DNA of 33,224 nucleotides from Rubripirellula sp. (GTDB taxonomy: Bacteria; Planctomycetota; Planctomycetia; Pirellulales; Pirellulaceae). Location: assembly GCA_029245125.1 (NCBI GenBank), contig JAQWPZ010000056.1, positions 1 through 33,224 on the forward strand, written 5' to 3'. How positions within the stretch are numbered: position 1 is the first letter of the stretch; each line of letters opens with the position of its first letter. This document shows positions 8,219 to 17,633 of the stretch, one piece after another. The notes beneath the pieces are model-generated. The model was given only the letters and a program-made list of their open reading frames with translations. It was not told the origin of the DNA and made no database searches. A program made the translations under genes and the position numbers.

Positions 8219-8427
8219 TGCGGTGCACCTTTCGCAGCCAATCCGACAGAGGATTTGCCAAAAGAATTCTCAACGGCCCGGTCGCCAAGCTGTTTTGCAT
8301 CAAGATCAATTCAATAGGCTTGCTATTCCATGGAGAATTCCAGCACCGTATCGCCGGGAAAAAAGAGGATGCCTGGTGTGGAACCTGACCTCCTGACGAA
8401 TGTTTTGATCGCCTGGTCGAAGCTTGA

Positions 8428-8700
8428 TCAGTCAGAATTGAGCAGTTGCTTGAGTCGCTCTTGAATCGCATCTGAATCTCCGTCCACCGCGAATCGTTTC
8501 ATGCGACTTGTCTGTCCAGATCGCAGCGTAACAGCCGACTTTGGCAAGCGGAGTGCTCGAGCCAACGCTTCAGCGATTGCGTCATTCGCCCTCCCCTTCT
8601 CTGCCCTCGCAGAAACCTTAATCCGCAACCGCCCATCGTGTTCACCGCCCACCGATTCCCGTTTGGCCCCCGGCGTCGCGTGTATTTCGATTATCACCAT
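8428..8700 (-). CDS. DUF167 (YggU/UPF0235) family protein
   Basis: A 90-residue small cytosolic protein of typical length for the DUF167 family. Recognisable segments are IHATPGAKRESV at residues 6-17, GRLRIKVSARAEKGRANDAIAEALA at about 24-48 (the family's most conserved stretch), and a C-terminal region with LRSGQTSRMKRFAV. The function of the family is not established. It starts with ATG at 8700, with no strong ribosome site. It sits upstream of the choline-type symporter on the same strand but about 300 bp away, so a shared transcript is unproven. Confidence 0.88.
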   Translation of the reverse strand: MVIIEIHATPGAKRESVGGEHDGRLRIKVSARAEKGRANDAIAEALARALRLPKSAVTLRSGQTSRMKRFAVDGDSDAIQERLKQLLNSD

Positions 8701-8810
8701 GGTAAGTTCAACTTGCCCTCACATCCTCGACAAGCTCGCCGATCCCGCATCATTGAATTGGACCCTCATCGATATTGAAACGAAAAAAATGGTTGTTTGA
8801 ATGATCTAAA

Positions 8811-8827
8811 CTCTGGCGGTGCCAGAG
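8811..8827. repeat. Perfect inverted repeat (7-bp stem, 3-nt loop)
   Basis: ctctggc-ggt-gccagag. No T-run follows on the plus strand and only a short TTT on the minus strand, so it is a weak terminator candidate at best. A related gctctggc-att-gcca hairpin is at 9046-9067, which suggests a dispersed palindromic element. Confidence 0.6.
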
Positions 8828-9218
8828 CTTCATCCTCGATCGCACAACTTGCCAGATCAGCCATCTGCTGCACTGGCCAGACTTTCGCCATTTCGATCAC
8901 AACGAAACTGAAGTTATCATCAGCGATGGGCGACAGCACCAACCGAAGACAGCACCAACGGACGACAGGGATTCACTGTGGTTTTACGAGCTACAGAATC
9001 AGCGACGGGATAATCGACCTCTCCCCAAAACTGCTCCGCAACAACGCTCTGGCATTGCCAGCGGAGCAACGGCAAATCAACAATTTAGAAGCTTGAAGCT
9101 CCATGGATTCGCAGCCGCTTTGACTTGAGTAAGCTCACGTCAAAACAATGTACAACCTGCACAGCATTCGAATCATAACCCAGGCATGAAACGCACCATC
9201 CGATTGTGTGGCACGAAC

Positions 9219-9224
9219 GAGGGA
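9219..9224 (+). promoter_or_regulatory. Ribosome binding site fixing a GTG start
   Basis: GAGGGA, 8 nt before GTG 9233. It would lie inside the coding region if the upstream GTG at 9206 were used, so it favours the shorter DUF6498 product. Confidence 0.6.
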
Positions 9225-9232
9225 AAAATCGC

Positions 9233-10033
9233 GTGAAGAATCCATCAGAATCTCCCGATCACTTTACCGAATCTCAGCCAGCTGATCACGGCTGGATGGA
9301 ACAAGCCCTCCAACATCGCCCATCTACGATCGGACTGCTCGTTGCCAATGCGGTTCCATTACTGGGGGTCTTCTTGTTTGGCTGGAGCACATTTGCAATT
9401 GTCGCACTCTATTGGTCAGAAAACGTGATCATTGGGGCCATCAACGTCCTGAAGATTCTGTTTGCCGATCCCAGCCTGGAAAAGATGCAATCACAAGTCC
9501 AACCGAAAACCGGGGAAGAGCGTGAGCATTTTGAAGACATGACCAACAATTGGGATAAGCATTCCAAAATCCTGCACCGAATGAAGTTTTTTCTAGTCCC
9601 TTTCTTCATCGTTCACTACGGGCTCTTTTGCACCGTTCATGGCATATTTATCTTCGCCTTGCTTGGGCGGGGAGGCGATGCTGTACCGAAAATGCCAAGT
9701 CTCGGTGGGATGTTGCAAGTGTTTACCCAAGAGCACCTGTGGTGGGGAGTAGGCGCATTGGCAATCAGCCACCTGATTTCTTTCTTCACGAACTACCTGG
9801 GACGCGGAGAATACAAACGCACCAATCCCATCGTGCTGATGTTTCAGCCTTATATACGCGTTGTTTTGCTGCACATCGCCATCCTGCTGGGAGCATTCTT
9901 AACAATCGCGTTGGGAAGTTCCGTCGGCATCTTGGTTTTGCTCATCGCCGGCAAAACAGCACTCGACCTATCGTTGCATTTACGCGAACACCAAAAGTTC
10001 AATTCCACCCCTCGCCTTTTATCAATGCGATGA
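9233..10033 (+). CDS. DUF6498-type multi-pass membrane protein
   Basis: About 266 residues from GTG 9233. After a polar N-terminus, a hydrophobic pair of segments begins near residue 36: IGLLVANAVPLLGVFLFGW, followed by ALYWSENVIIGAINVLKI, the pattern I associate with DUF6498 integral membrane proteins. A charged loop (about residues 88-120) follows, then four or five more membrane segments including FFLVPFFIVHYGLFCTVHG and ILLGAFLTIALGSSVGIL. The C-terminus is short and polar. The function of the family is unknown. It stands alone, divergent from DUF167 and convergent with the M48 gene. The family assignment is by eye and moderately sure. Confidence 0.78.
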   Translation: MKNPSESPDHFTESQPADHGWMEQALQHRPSTIGLLVANAVPLLGVFLFGWSTFAIVALYWSENVIIGAINVLKILFADPSLEKMQSQVQPKTGEEREHFEDMTNNWDKHSKILHRMKFFLVPFFIVHYGLFCTVHGIFIFALLGRGGDAVPKMPSLGGMLQVFTQEHLWWGVGALAISHLISFFTNYLGRGEYKRTNPIVLMFQPYIRVVLLHIAILLGAFLTIALGSSVGILVLLIAGKTALDLSLHLREHQKFNSTPRLLSMR

Positions 10034-10092
10034 GGAACAAGCAAACCTGACCGCCATTTCAATCTCCAAACTCACGCCATCCTCGATTTCTT

Positions 10093-10143
10093 CGACCTCA
10101 ATGCTTGGTCGACCTCAATGTTTGGTCGACCTCAATGTTTGGT
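10093..10143. repeat. 17-bp tandem repeat, three copies
   Basis: Unit cgacctcaatgtttggt at 10093-10109 (one substitution), 10110-10126 and 10127-10143 (identical). It lies in the short convergent space between the DUF6498 gene and the M48 protease gene. The unit is not a multiple of three, and the site is non-coding. Confidence 0.9.
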
Positions 10144-10174
10144 AGGCATCGGGATTTTGCCCCCATCAGGATTC

Positions 10175-12223
10175 TTAGGTGTCAGTTTTTTTCACCAACA
10201 GAGGCGGCATGGGACAGTCGAGCAGATCCGAGATTCCTCTCAGCAATTCCGCCTCCTGCCAGGTCACATGGCCATCGGCACAAATGGCGGCCGCACACGC
10301 ATCGACCAACCGACCTCGATGCTTCGCAGAAACACGATCCAGCTTTGCCAACACGTCTTGAAGACCTGCAAGATGACATTCTTTGCGTGGCACTCGTTTC
10401 AGTCGGAGCTCGGGCAAGAGTTGAGCGCCCGCCTCAAACGCTTCCGCTGCTCTCTCCTCTGAATTGCCAGCTGAGGCAACTGTGGAGAGTAACGTTGCAC
10501 ATTCTGATTGCAAACGTTGCATCCCGTAGTATCGCACCGGCGGGCTCTGGACCACGTTAAACTGCGGTTGCAAGTGCCGCATCACGACTTGCGCAAGCAT
10601 CCATTCAAACAAATTGATCTGACGATCTGCTTTGGCCAAAGAAACGAAGCAATGACTAAAGTCTTGATATTGCTTCATCGACATTGCTTTAAGCGACGGC
10701 AACGCAAGATCGATCAGTGGCAGCCTGGCCCGAATGTCCAAACCATCGATTGAAGCCTGCAGTTTCACAACCAGCTTGACGACATCCGGCGTGGCGTGCT
10801 GCTGCAGCGTCTCCATTTGACCCTTGCGAATCTCTGGCTGTTCGTCGAGCAACAACCCATAAACAACAGCCCGTGCTCCATACGGCTCCCGCACCGTTTC
10901 AAGCACGACACTGGGTAATTGCTTGATTACTTCTGCCGCATAGTGCTGATGCTCGGTCGTCGGATCACCCACGTGCAGGTAGGCTTCATCGATCAACGAA
11001 ATCGGCACTTCGCCCGCATCCTGAGCCGCATCGCCCGCAGCCGCACCGGCCTTATTGCCCGCAGCCGCACCAGTGGCCTGAGCATCAGCACCAGTCGCCT
11101 TGGACGCGGCACCAGTCGCCTTGGACGCGGCACCGGCGAAACCAGCTAACTGCCCACTGGAAAACGACTTGGCACTCGGGCGGCCTTTGTAAAACTTCCC
11201 ATCCCAATTTGGCTCAATCGCGCGTATTCGCTTCGGCAGCGGTGGATGCGTTGCCCATAATCCCGCGATACCCTGCCAGACACCCTCAGCGAAATACATG
11301 TGACTCACCTCAGCTGCGTTGGGAGCCTCCAACTGCGATCCGGCGGTCGATCCTCCAATTCGCTTGAGCGCGCCAGCGATTCCCCCCGGATCACGCGTGA
11401 ACTGGACAGCGGATGCATCGGCCAGGTATTCACGCTGCCGTGAGACAGCAGCCTTGATAAGGTTCCCAAAAAATGTGCCGATGAATCCAAGCACAATTGC
11501 CGTCACAGAAACCGCCAAGATGACCAAGACAATTTGGCCGCCACCCCCGTCTTTTCCTCCGTTAGAACGTGACCGACCGTGTCCTGCGTAGAAGAATGTT
11601 CTAAGTAATACCTGTCCCACCAAACCGATCAACAGAATCCCATGCAGGATCCCAATCAGCTTGATGCTCATTCTCATATCGCCATTAAGAATGTGGCTAA
11701 ACTCGTGTGCAATCACTCCCTGCAATTCATCGCGTGACAGATTCTCTGCACAACCGCGCGTGATTCCCAAGACAGCATCACTGGGCGAATAACCAGCGGC
11801 AAACGCATTGATCCCATCCTCGTCCAATAAGAACACAGGTGGTACTGGGACCCCAGAAGCGATTGCCATTTCCTCGACGACATTCATCAGTCGCCGCTCG
11901 ACACCGACGCTAGTACCGGGATAGATCCGCCGTCCCCCTAGACCTTCCGCCACACGCATTCCGCCGCCATGTCGCAGCTCCCACACTTTAAAGAGGGAGC
12001 CTCCAACGATAATAAGCAGCGACACCAAACCCGCGATCGCGGGAATGACATAGATTTGGGATCCGGGCCGACGATTGGTTCGTTGATACTGAAAATCGAC
12101 GGCGACGAAAGTGATCGCCACCACCGAACTCACGATCAACACGACAGCAATGCCGAACAGCACGACCAGCCGCCAGGTGCTTCGCCGAGCATCCGATTGA
12201 CGCTGATAAAAATCGGTAGCCAT
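10175..12223 (-). CDS. M48-family membrane metalloprotease with TerB-like C-terminus
   Basis: 682 residues. Two N-terminal membrane segments (about 17-43 and 57-76) precede an HtpX-like M48 domain. The zinc site HEFSH is at 173-177 and the third ligand is probably E265 in REYLADASA. Further hydrophobic segments lie at 188-211 and 230-258. After a 45-residue Ala/Gly-rich linker (about 357-402) containing a tandem GAASKATG repeat, a helical region runs to the end. Its last part (AAAICADGHVTWQEAELLRGISDLL) resembles TerB-like domains. It is about twice the length of plain HtpX. It probably degrades membrane or envelope proteins, with the active site facing the cytoplasm as in HtpX. The ATG directly abuts the stop codon of lemA (TAA-ATG), so translation is likely coupled. 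Confidence 0.88.
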   Translation of the reverse strand: MATDFYQRQSDARRSTWRLVVLFGIAVVLIVSSVVAITFVAVDFQYQRTNRRPGSQIYVIPAIAGLVSLLIIVGGSLFKVWELRHGGGMRVAEGLGGRRIYPGTSVGVERRLMNVVEEMAIASGVPVPPVFLLDEDGINAFAAGYSPSDAVLGITRGCAENLSRDELQGVIAHEFSHILNGDMRMSIKLIGILHGILLIGLVGQVLLRTFFYAGHGRSRSNGGKDGGGGQIVLVILAVSVTAIVLGFIGTFFGNLIKAAVSRQREYLADASAVQFTRDPGGIAGALKRIGGSTAGSQLEAPNAAEVSHMYFAEGVWQGIAGLWATHPPLPKRIRAIEPNWDGKFYKGRPSAKSFSSGQLAGFAGAASKATGAASKATGADAQATGAAAGNKAGAAAGDAAQDAGEVPISLIDEAYLHVGDPTTEHQHYAAEVIKQLPSVVLETVREPYGARAVVYGLLLDEQPEIRKGQMETLQQHATPDVVKLVVKLQASIDGLDIRARLPLIDLALPSLKAMSMKQYQDFSHCFVSLAKADRQINLFEWMLAQVVMRHLQPQFNVVQSPPVRYYGMQRLQSECATLLSTVASAGNSEERAAEAFEAGAQLLPELRLKRVPRKECHLAGLQDVLAKLDRVSAKHRGRLVDACAAAICADGHVTWQEAELLRGISDLLDCPMPPLLVKKTDT
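11088..11129. repeat. 21-bp in-frame tandem repeat inside the M48 gene
   Basis: Two identical 21-bp units (11088-11108 and 11109-11129, each gcaccagtcgcc followed by ttggacgcg) encode part of the Ala/Gly/Thr-rich linker between protease and C-terminal domains. The length is a multiple of three, so copy-number change would keep the frame. Confidence 0.85.
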
Positions 12224-12823
12224 TTAGTCGAATGAAACCTTCGGTGCTTCTGCGATAGCTTCGCTGTCAAATTCCAGCAGCTGCGAATTCTGAGAGTGTC
12301 CAAACATTCCAGCAACCGCTACGGGTGGGAACGTTTCCTTGTAAGTGTTGTAAGCCGTTACCGAGTCGTTGTATGCCTGACGTGCAAACGACACTTTGTT
12401 TTCGGTCGAGGTAATCTCTTCCGTCAATTGCGCCATGTTCTGATTCGCCTTCAAATCAGGATACGACTCTGACAAAGCGAATAGCCGACTCAACGCACCC
12501 GTTAAACCCTGCTCCGCACCAGCAAGCGACTGGATTGCCGCGGCGTTACTCGGATCCGCGGCGGCGGCTTGCAGGCCTGTCACAGCTTGATTCCGAGCTT
12601 TGATCACTGCTTCCAGCGTTTCACGCTCGTGCGACATATAGCCTTTGACCGTTTCTACCAGGTTCGGGATCAAGTCGTAGCGACGCTTTAACTGCACTTC
12701 GATTTGAGAAAATGCATTCTCGTAGCGATTCTTTAATCTCACCAATTGGTTGTAGATACCAATCACGTAACCCACCACCAATAAAGCCACCACACCGATG
12801 ACGGCTAACACAATCCAAATCAT
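12224..12823 (-). CDS. lemA: LemA family protein
   Basis: 199 residues from ATG 12823. One N-terminal membrane anchor (IWIVLAVIGVVALLVVGYVIG) is followed by the LemA hallmark YNQLVRLKNRYENAFSQIEVQLKRRYDLIPNLVETVKGY and a helical bundle to the end. LemA proteins are of uncertain function and often pair with M48/HtpX-type proteases, as here. An in-frame TTG at 12859 is possible, but GGAG at 12832-12835, 8 nt before the ATG, supports the shorter form. The gene is followed without a gap by the M48 protease gene, so the two form a two-gene operon. Confidence 0.93.
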   Translation of the reverse strand: MIWIVLAVIGVVALLVVGYVIGIYNQLVRLKNRYENAFSQIEVQLKRRYDLIPNLVETVKGYMSHERETLEAVIKARNQAVTGLQAAAADPSNAAAIQSLAGAEQGLTGALSRLFALSESYPDLKANQNMAQLTEEITSTENKVSFARQAYNDSVTAYNTYKETFPPVAVAGMFGHSQNSQLLEFDSEAIAEAPKVSFD

Positions 12824-13104
12824 GCTTTTTGCTCCAAATCTCGAATTAAAACCGCTCAACGGAAACCATATCGTAACAGCGTTAGCGGTTCCAAAGAATA
12901 AGGCACATGATCTGGCTGCTCAGGGCGCAGCGATCACTTTTCTCGTGATTTGGGTCACCTTTCGGTTGATTTATCAACATCATCCCACACGGCCTCTGCA
13001 GCTACTCGCCCAAGCCGCACGAACCAGAGCCTTGGCTTGGCATCGTCAGCCACTGGCATCGGCCAACGCTCCACCAATCCGGACTACGGCTGGTTTGGCC
13101 CGAT

Positions 13105-16074
13105 TCAGGGAGTGGCTCGTGGATCAAAGCACAACAATGAACCATCCTCTAATGCAACATAGAGACGACCATTGTCACCCATCGCCGTGCCACCTTTTAC
13201 TACGCCCGCTGGTGTTTTTGCGATCCACTGATCCTGACCATCGGACGTTCGAATCGCGACTAAAAAGTTCTCATTCTCGGCCCCATCCGGATGCCCAGTT
13301 GCCAGCAGCATTTTGTCTGTCGCAACAAAACTAGTGAACCGGCGATTGGCGCGGTCTTGCCAAAGATTTTCCGGTGGCTTCCCACCGCGACGCACCCAAC
13401 GGGCTGCTTCCTTGACTGGTTTTGGGGCACCACTTGGCAAAGGCGAAAGTCGCGCCAAGTTAACGAATTGACTCCCCTCATAGCTGGCATCGTGGGTCAA
13501 CTGGCAACCATCGCTACATTGAAAATCGAGCGAAACGTACTTTCCGTAATCTGGATAGTAAGCATAAAACGCGGTGCGAAATTGAGACGAGACCTGGTTC
13601 TTGGGGGTGTTCAAGCAATCCAATGTTTTCAGATCGTACCGAGCGGTTTCATACACTCCCCCAGCCAAAAACCGAAGCTCACCATCCACAATGCTCAAGT
13701 TTCCTTGCACACTGATTCCGTTGTTGACGTCCTCTTCCAATCTGCCCGACTGATCATTGGACAACTTCAACCGACCGGTAATCGCGTCGAGCGCGACAAC
13801 ATGCGTGCCATCGTAATGAGCGATTCCTCCCGCCGCGTAAACAGTATCGCCCTCCACCACGACACCACCGGCAACTGGCCAAGCAGAAACCAACTGGTCG
13901 TAAACTGGAACCCAGTAATCTTCGGGCCCCACTCGGAATGACCACAGAAATCGTCCATCCTTGGCCGCCAACGCATAGACCCGTCCGTCTGCCGAACCAA
14001 CGTAAACTCGGTCATGCGCGATCGTTGGCGAGTAATAAATTGGGCCGCCGGTGAAATACTCCCAGATCAATTTTCCCTCGGAATCCAACGCACGAACGGC
14101 ACCGCCGCGGTCCGCGATGAAAACCTGACCACCAGCGGTAACCGGTGCCGTAGGAAGCACGTCACGTGCAACCTTGCTGGACCAAGCCAATTGAACATTC
14201 GTTGGAATTGGGACCCCTGAGACATCCGTGCGTGCGTTGCTGCCCCGATAGCTGACCCAATCTCGATCCTTCGCATCAATCGAAATGACCGCTGCATCAA
14301 GATCTCCGGAAATCAGCCGATCGCTGCTAAGCCGAGGTTCTGCATCATCAGGCGTTGGTCTCAATGCGATGTTGCCGTACAGCGATAATTGGCAACCGCA
14401 CATCCACGGCCCCCAATAGAGATGTCCTCCCGCGATTAGCACGCCGTCTTGGCACGGGGGACGCATGGGATCAATGTGCTGAGCTTGGTTCGATTCCGTT
14501 AAGACACGAACCGTCCCACCACTGGCTCGATAAAAGATGCTGTCGGCACATCCCGTCGCTCGAGTGCAAGCACGTCGAGCGGGAAACGTCGCCAGCACCT
14601 CCCCGGTGCGGTAATCAAACTTCATTCCATTTTCGGACTTCTGTGGTCCAGCTGCCCAAATGCCGTCGTCACGAAGCACCAGTTGCAAATTCCCTGCCGG
14701 ATGGGTCCATGCCAAGCTACCATCCTTGGCCGAGGCAACCACCATCTGCGAGCGTTGCGGACCAGCAAAAAAAAGAAAATTGTCATCGCATTTGATGTAA
14801 CACGTGGTCGCATAGCCTGTGATGTAATGCTGTGCTTTTTCGTTATCGCCGATCGCCTGCATCAATGGTGGGTTGTCTGTCTTCCACTGCGTCTTACCGG
14901 TGTATCGATCAATCGATGCGAGGAATTTGCCCGGACAATAGCAAAATATTTGCGTGTCATTCATGCACACCGCGCGGGCATCCAGAAACTCAGCGTCACG
15001 ATAATGCCAGATGCGATCCTTGGACTTCAAATCGATCGCAACCAATGTCCGTCCGAAACCAAAAGAAGTTCGCGGATCCGAATAATCGTGCCCCTCCCAC
15101 ATGCCCCAAGGCCAATGCCCCAATCCTCGGCGGACGGCTCGCTGAGTTTCGATTTCAATTTCTGGATTTCCGACCAACCCATACAACACACCATCGCGTA
15201 TCGCCATCCATTTCCAAACCGGCCCGTCACTGATTTCCTTATCGACATGAATCTCATCACGCAATTCACCGGTCTCGCCGTCGAAGATCTTGCACGATTC
15301 ATGATCCCCCATGTAGAGCGCATCATCGGTTGCAACCATCGTGTTGCGATGAATCATAAATCCGGCCGGAAGGGGACGCCGCCACAAGATCGTTCCGTTA
15401 AAGGCGTTCACACATAAAAGTGTGTTCAACATTTCGTTCTGATTTGCTTTGTGAGCAATATGCCCCATCGCTTTGTAAATCCTGCCCCCAGCGATCACCG
15501 ACTGCTCCGGCATCGGACTGAATTTTGGATAACCGATGAATTGAGTTCGCAGCGAACCTCTCACAAGTTGGTCATCCGAATTTGGATTGTTATCGGGACC
15601 ATGATAAGGATGGCTCCAATCATCGACGCCATCCGGCACCGGCTTTTCAATCGATTCATCTGCGATCCAACCGATTCCCAGCGGCCGCAATACTCTCATC
15701 ACTTCTGCACGAGAAACATGATCCTTCGCGCTTTCAGAAACCAAGATTCGGTCCGCGACGTTATCACCGAGATGGATCGAAGCCAACGATCCTGATTGCA
15801 CAAACAGACGTCGCCCCAACAATCCATGAGCAGATGCAACCTGACGCACCGTCGCAGCCAAGGATGGATCAGCCGTTTGAAAGTAAACGGTTAACTCGGT
15901 TTGATCACAAAGATCGATCAAGTAGGCCGGATCGCGTTCATCGATCCCCACGACACCGACAATCCCCCGTTTCAAATCGAGCCGCTTGAGGTCCACTTCG
16001 CTCGAAGCGGCCAAGATCGGGATCGCCCACAATATTCCAGCAAAAACCAGTGCGCAGCGGATTGTCTTGCCCAT
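13105..16074 (-). CDS. Secreted PQQ-like beta-propeller protein with a Rossmann-like N-terminal domain
   Basis: About 989 residues. ATG 16074 is chosen because a GAGGGA site ends a few bases before the ATG-ATG pair. A signal peptide (CALVFAGILWAIPILA) is followed by a 110-residue alpha/beta region: SELTVYFQTADPSLAATV, then LLGRRLFVQ and HLGDNVADRILVS. This resembles the core of a class I methyltransferase, but no glycine-rich SAM loop is visible. After DDWSHPYHGPDNNP come repeated propeller blades with PQQ-repeat hallmarks (LLCVNAFNGTILWRRPL, VRALDSEGKLIWEY, VYALAAKDGRFLWSF, VVALDAITGRL) to the end. It is probably periplasmic or surface-exposed. Whether it binds a cofactor is unknown. It lies downstream of egtB on the same strand with a 178-bp gap. 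Confidence 0.85.
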   Translation of the reverse strand: MGKTIRCALVFAGILWAIPILAASSEVDLKRLDLKRGIVGVVGIDERDPAYLIDLCDQTELTVYFQTADPSLAATVRQVASAHGLLGRRLFVQSGSLASIHLGDNVADRILVSESAKDHVSRAEVMRVLRPLGIGWIADESIEKPVPDGVDDWSHPYHGPDNNPNSDDQLVRGSLRTQFIGYPKFSPMPEQSVIAGGRIYKAMGHIAHKANQNEMLNTLLCVNAFNGTILWRRPLPAGFMIHRNTMVATDDALYMGDHESCKIFDGETGELRDEIHVDKEISDGPVWKWMAIRDGVLYGLVGNPEIEIETQRAVRRGLGHWPWGMWEGHDYSDPRTSFGFGRTLVAIDLKSKDRIWHYRDAEFLDARAVCMNDTQIFCYCPGKFLASIDRYTGKTQWKTDNPPLMQAIGDNEKAQHYITGYATTCYIKCDDNFLFFAGPQRSQMVVASAKDGSLAWTHPAGNLQLVLRDDGIWAAGPQKSENGMKFDYRTGEVLATFPARRACTRATGCADSIFYRASGGTVRVLTESNQAQHIDPMRPPCQDGVLIAGGHLYWGPWMCGCQLSLYGNIALRPTPDDAEPRLSSDRLISGDLDAAVISIDAKDRDWVSYRGSNARTDVSGVPIPTNVQLAWSSKVARDVLPTAPVTAGGQVFIADRGGAVRALDSEGKLIWEYFTGGPIYYSPTIAHDRVYVGSADGRVYALAAKDGRFLWSFRVGPEDYWVPVYDQLVSAWPVAGGVVVEGDTVYAAGGIAHYDGTHVVALDAITGRLKLSNDQSGRLEEDVNNGISVQGNLSIVDGELRFLAGGVYETARYDLKTLDCLNTPKNQVSSQFRTAFYAYYPDYGKYVSLDFQCSDGCQLTHDASYEGSQFVNLARLSPLPSGAPKPVKEAARWVRRGGKPPENLWQDRANRRFTSFVATDKMLLATGHPDGAENENFLVAIRTSDGQDQWIAKTPAGVVKGGTAMGDNGRLYVALEDGSLLCFDPRATP

Positions 16075-16252
16075 CATTTCCCTCAGTTCTGAGTGATTGA
16101 CCAAGACATTAGTATAGGAGTTGCCAAAGCACTGATTTGGCTTGCAGCGGCGGGAATTTCGAATGCCTACCGAAATCTTTCCAGCAGCCGCTTTTCATTC
16201 GCTGCCAGGGACGCCTTCACCAGCTTCAGAATCCGCCAGCGCCACAGCCCTG

Positions 16253-17509
16253 CTAGCGACACAAGCGAATGCCGCTGAACTGCCAACGCGTATCAGCGGG
16301 AAAGAAATTGCGGTGCGTGGATCGAATGTGGCTCGAGGATGTTGCGACCGAACCACCACGCAACACAAATTGGTTGCACATGAATTTACCGTTGTATTCT
16401 CCCAGAGCCCCAGCGGGTGGACGATATCCCGGATAGGCGACGTAAGGACTGGCCGTCCATTGCCAAACATCACCGAACAAGCTGTGATCGCCTTGAGCAG
16501 CACCGGGATGAATTGCCATCCCTTGATCCAGCAACGTATCGACAAAGTTTCCTTGCTGCGACGAACCGGCGGAGGCGATTTCCCATTCAGTTTCCGTCGG
16601 CAAGCGAGCTTCACTCCATCGAGCAAACGCATCGGCTTCGAAGTAGCTGACGTGAGTAACGGGTCGGTTCAGGTCGACCGGACGCAACCCGGACAGAGTG
16701 AATTCCAGCCACGAATCTCCATCCTGCTGCCAGTAAAGCGGCGCGGCCCAGACATGGTTCTGCACCGCTTGCCAGCCAAGTGACAACCAGTACTCCGGAC
16801 GAGCGTAACCGCCATCCTCGATGAACTTCAAATACTCGCCACAACTCACGAGTGAATCACAAATCTGATAAGACTCCACGAACACACGATGTCGTGGCTG
16901 CTCGTTGTCAAAGCAAAAGCCATCTCCATCGAACCCAACTTGGAAAAGATTTTCCTGATGATCGATCCAGTGCATCGTCGGTTCCGCAAGATCGTCCATC
17001 TTTCCCGCTTGGAAAACTGGCCAACACGGATTCTGCGAGAGCACATGCTTGATGTCCGTCAGAATCAATTCCTGATGCTGTTGCTCGTGCTGTAAACCAA
17101 TTTCGATAACCGAAGCGAGTTTTGCGGCAGCTTCCGAATCAGATTCCAACCATTTCCTGAGTGACTCATCGACTGAACGCCGGTACTCCATCACATCGGC
17201 CAGGGTCGGCCGGGAAACCATCCCTCGTCGAGATCGTGGATACTGCTCGCCGATCGAGTTGTAATAGGAATTGAATAGGTGCGCGTAACGCTCGTCATGC
17301 ACGCAGTAATCTGGGCATTTCGAAAGCACAAAGGTCTCGAAAAACCAAGTTGTATGTGCCAAGTGCCACTTCGTTGGACTCACGTCTGGCATTGATTGAA
17401 CCATACAATCCTCTGGCGAAAGCGATTCCACCAATCGCTCCGAGAATCGTCGGACCTCGATGAAACGCTGCAGCAGATCACTACGCTGGTCAATTGATAC
17501 CAAAGTCAT
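16253..17509 (-). CDS. egtB: Ergothioneine biosynthesis sulfoxide synthase EgtB
   Basis: 418 residues. The N-terminal DinB_2-like half carries the iron site: H49/H52 in KWHLAHTTWFFE and H141/H145 in HEQQHQEL. The C-terminal half is the FGE-sulfatase-type fold, with RPVTHVSYFEADAFARWSEARLPTETEWE, GDVWQWTASPY and the conserved end RNFFPADTRWQFSGIRL. EgtB is an iron enzyme that uses O2 to join hercynine to a thiol (gamma-glutamylcysteine or cysteine). No egtA or egtC is in the window, which leans towards cysteine use, but that is inference. ATG 17509 is chosen over GTG 17515 because GAGGA at 17517-17521 is 7 nt before the ATG. It is the last gene of the apparent egt cluster. Confidence 0.92.
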   Translation of the reverse strand: MTLVSIDQRSDLLQRFIEVRRFSERLVESLSPEDCMVQSMPDVSPTKWHLAHTTWFFETFVLSKCPDYCVHDERYAHLFNSYYNSIGEQYPRSRRGMVSRPTLADVMEYRRSVDESLRKWLESDSEAAAKLASVIEIGLQHEQQHQELILTDIKHVLSQNPCWPVFQAGKMDDLAEPTMHWIDHQENLFQVGFDGDGFCFDNEQPRHRVFVESYQICDSLVSCGEYLKFIEDGGYARPEYWLSLGWQAVQNHVWAAPLYWQQDGDSWLEFTLSGLRPVDLNRPVTHVSYFEADAFARWSEARLPTETEWEIASAGSSQQGNFVDTLLDQGMAIHPGAAQGDHSLFGDVWQWTASPYVAYPGYRPPAGALGEYNGKFMCNQFVLRGGSVATSSSHIRSTHRNFFPADTRWQFSGIRLCR

Positions 17510-17633
17510 AACCACTTCCTCTTTACACTTCCCACAACCCTGCCGATCGGCTCGTCACTCACCGATCTTCTTTATCATCACGAACCGCCGCCCAATCGCA
17601 AGCCACTACATGGTTGACGATTGAAAAAAGCGA

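Larger units (their letters stand above)
8701..9232. other. Intergenic gap (about 530 bp) with hairpins
   Basis: It lies between the divergent DUF167 and DUF6498 genes. It contains a perfect 7-bp hairpin at 8811-8827 and a related imperfect one at 9046-9067. A ~100-residue open frame crosses most of the gap but has no recognisable family, no ribosome site and irregular composition, so it is not called. Confidence 0.5.

Noticed and set aside
8811..8827. Hairpin as an intrinsic terminator
   Set aside because: No T-run on the plus strand, only three T on the minus strand, and it sits between divergent genes where no transcript needs to end.
8797..9096. 99-residue open frame in the DUF167-DUF6498 gap
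   Set aside because: No ribosome site, no family, crosses hairpin elements.
14683..15417. 244-residue plus-strand open frame
   Set aside because: Antisense to the PQQ-propeller gene, whose frame has a signal peptide and repeat motifs.
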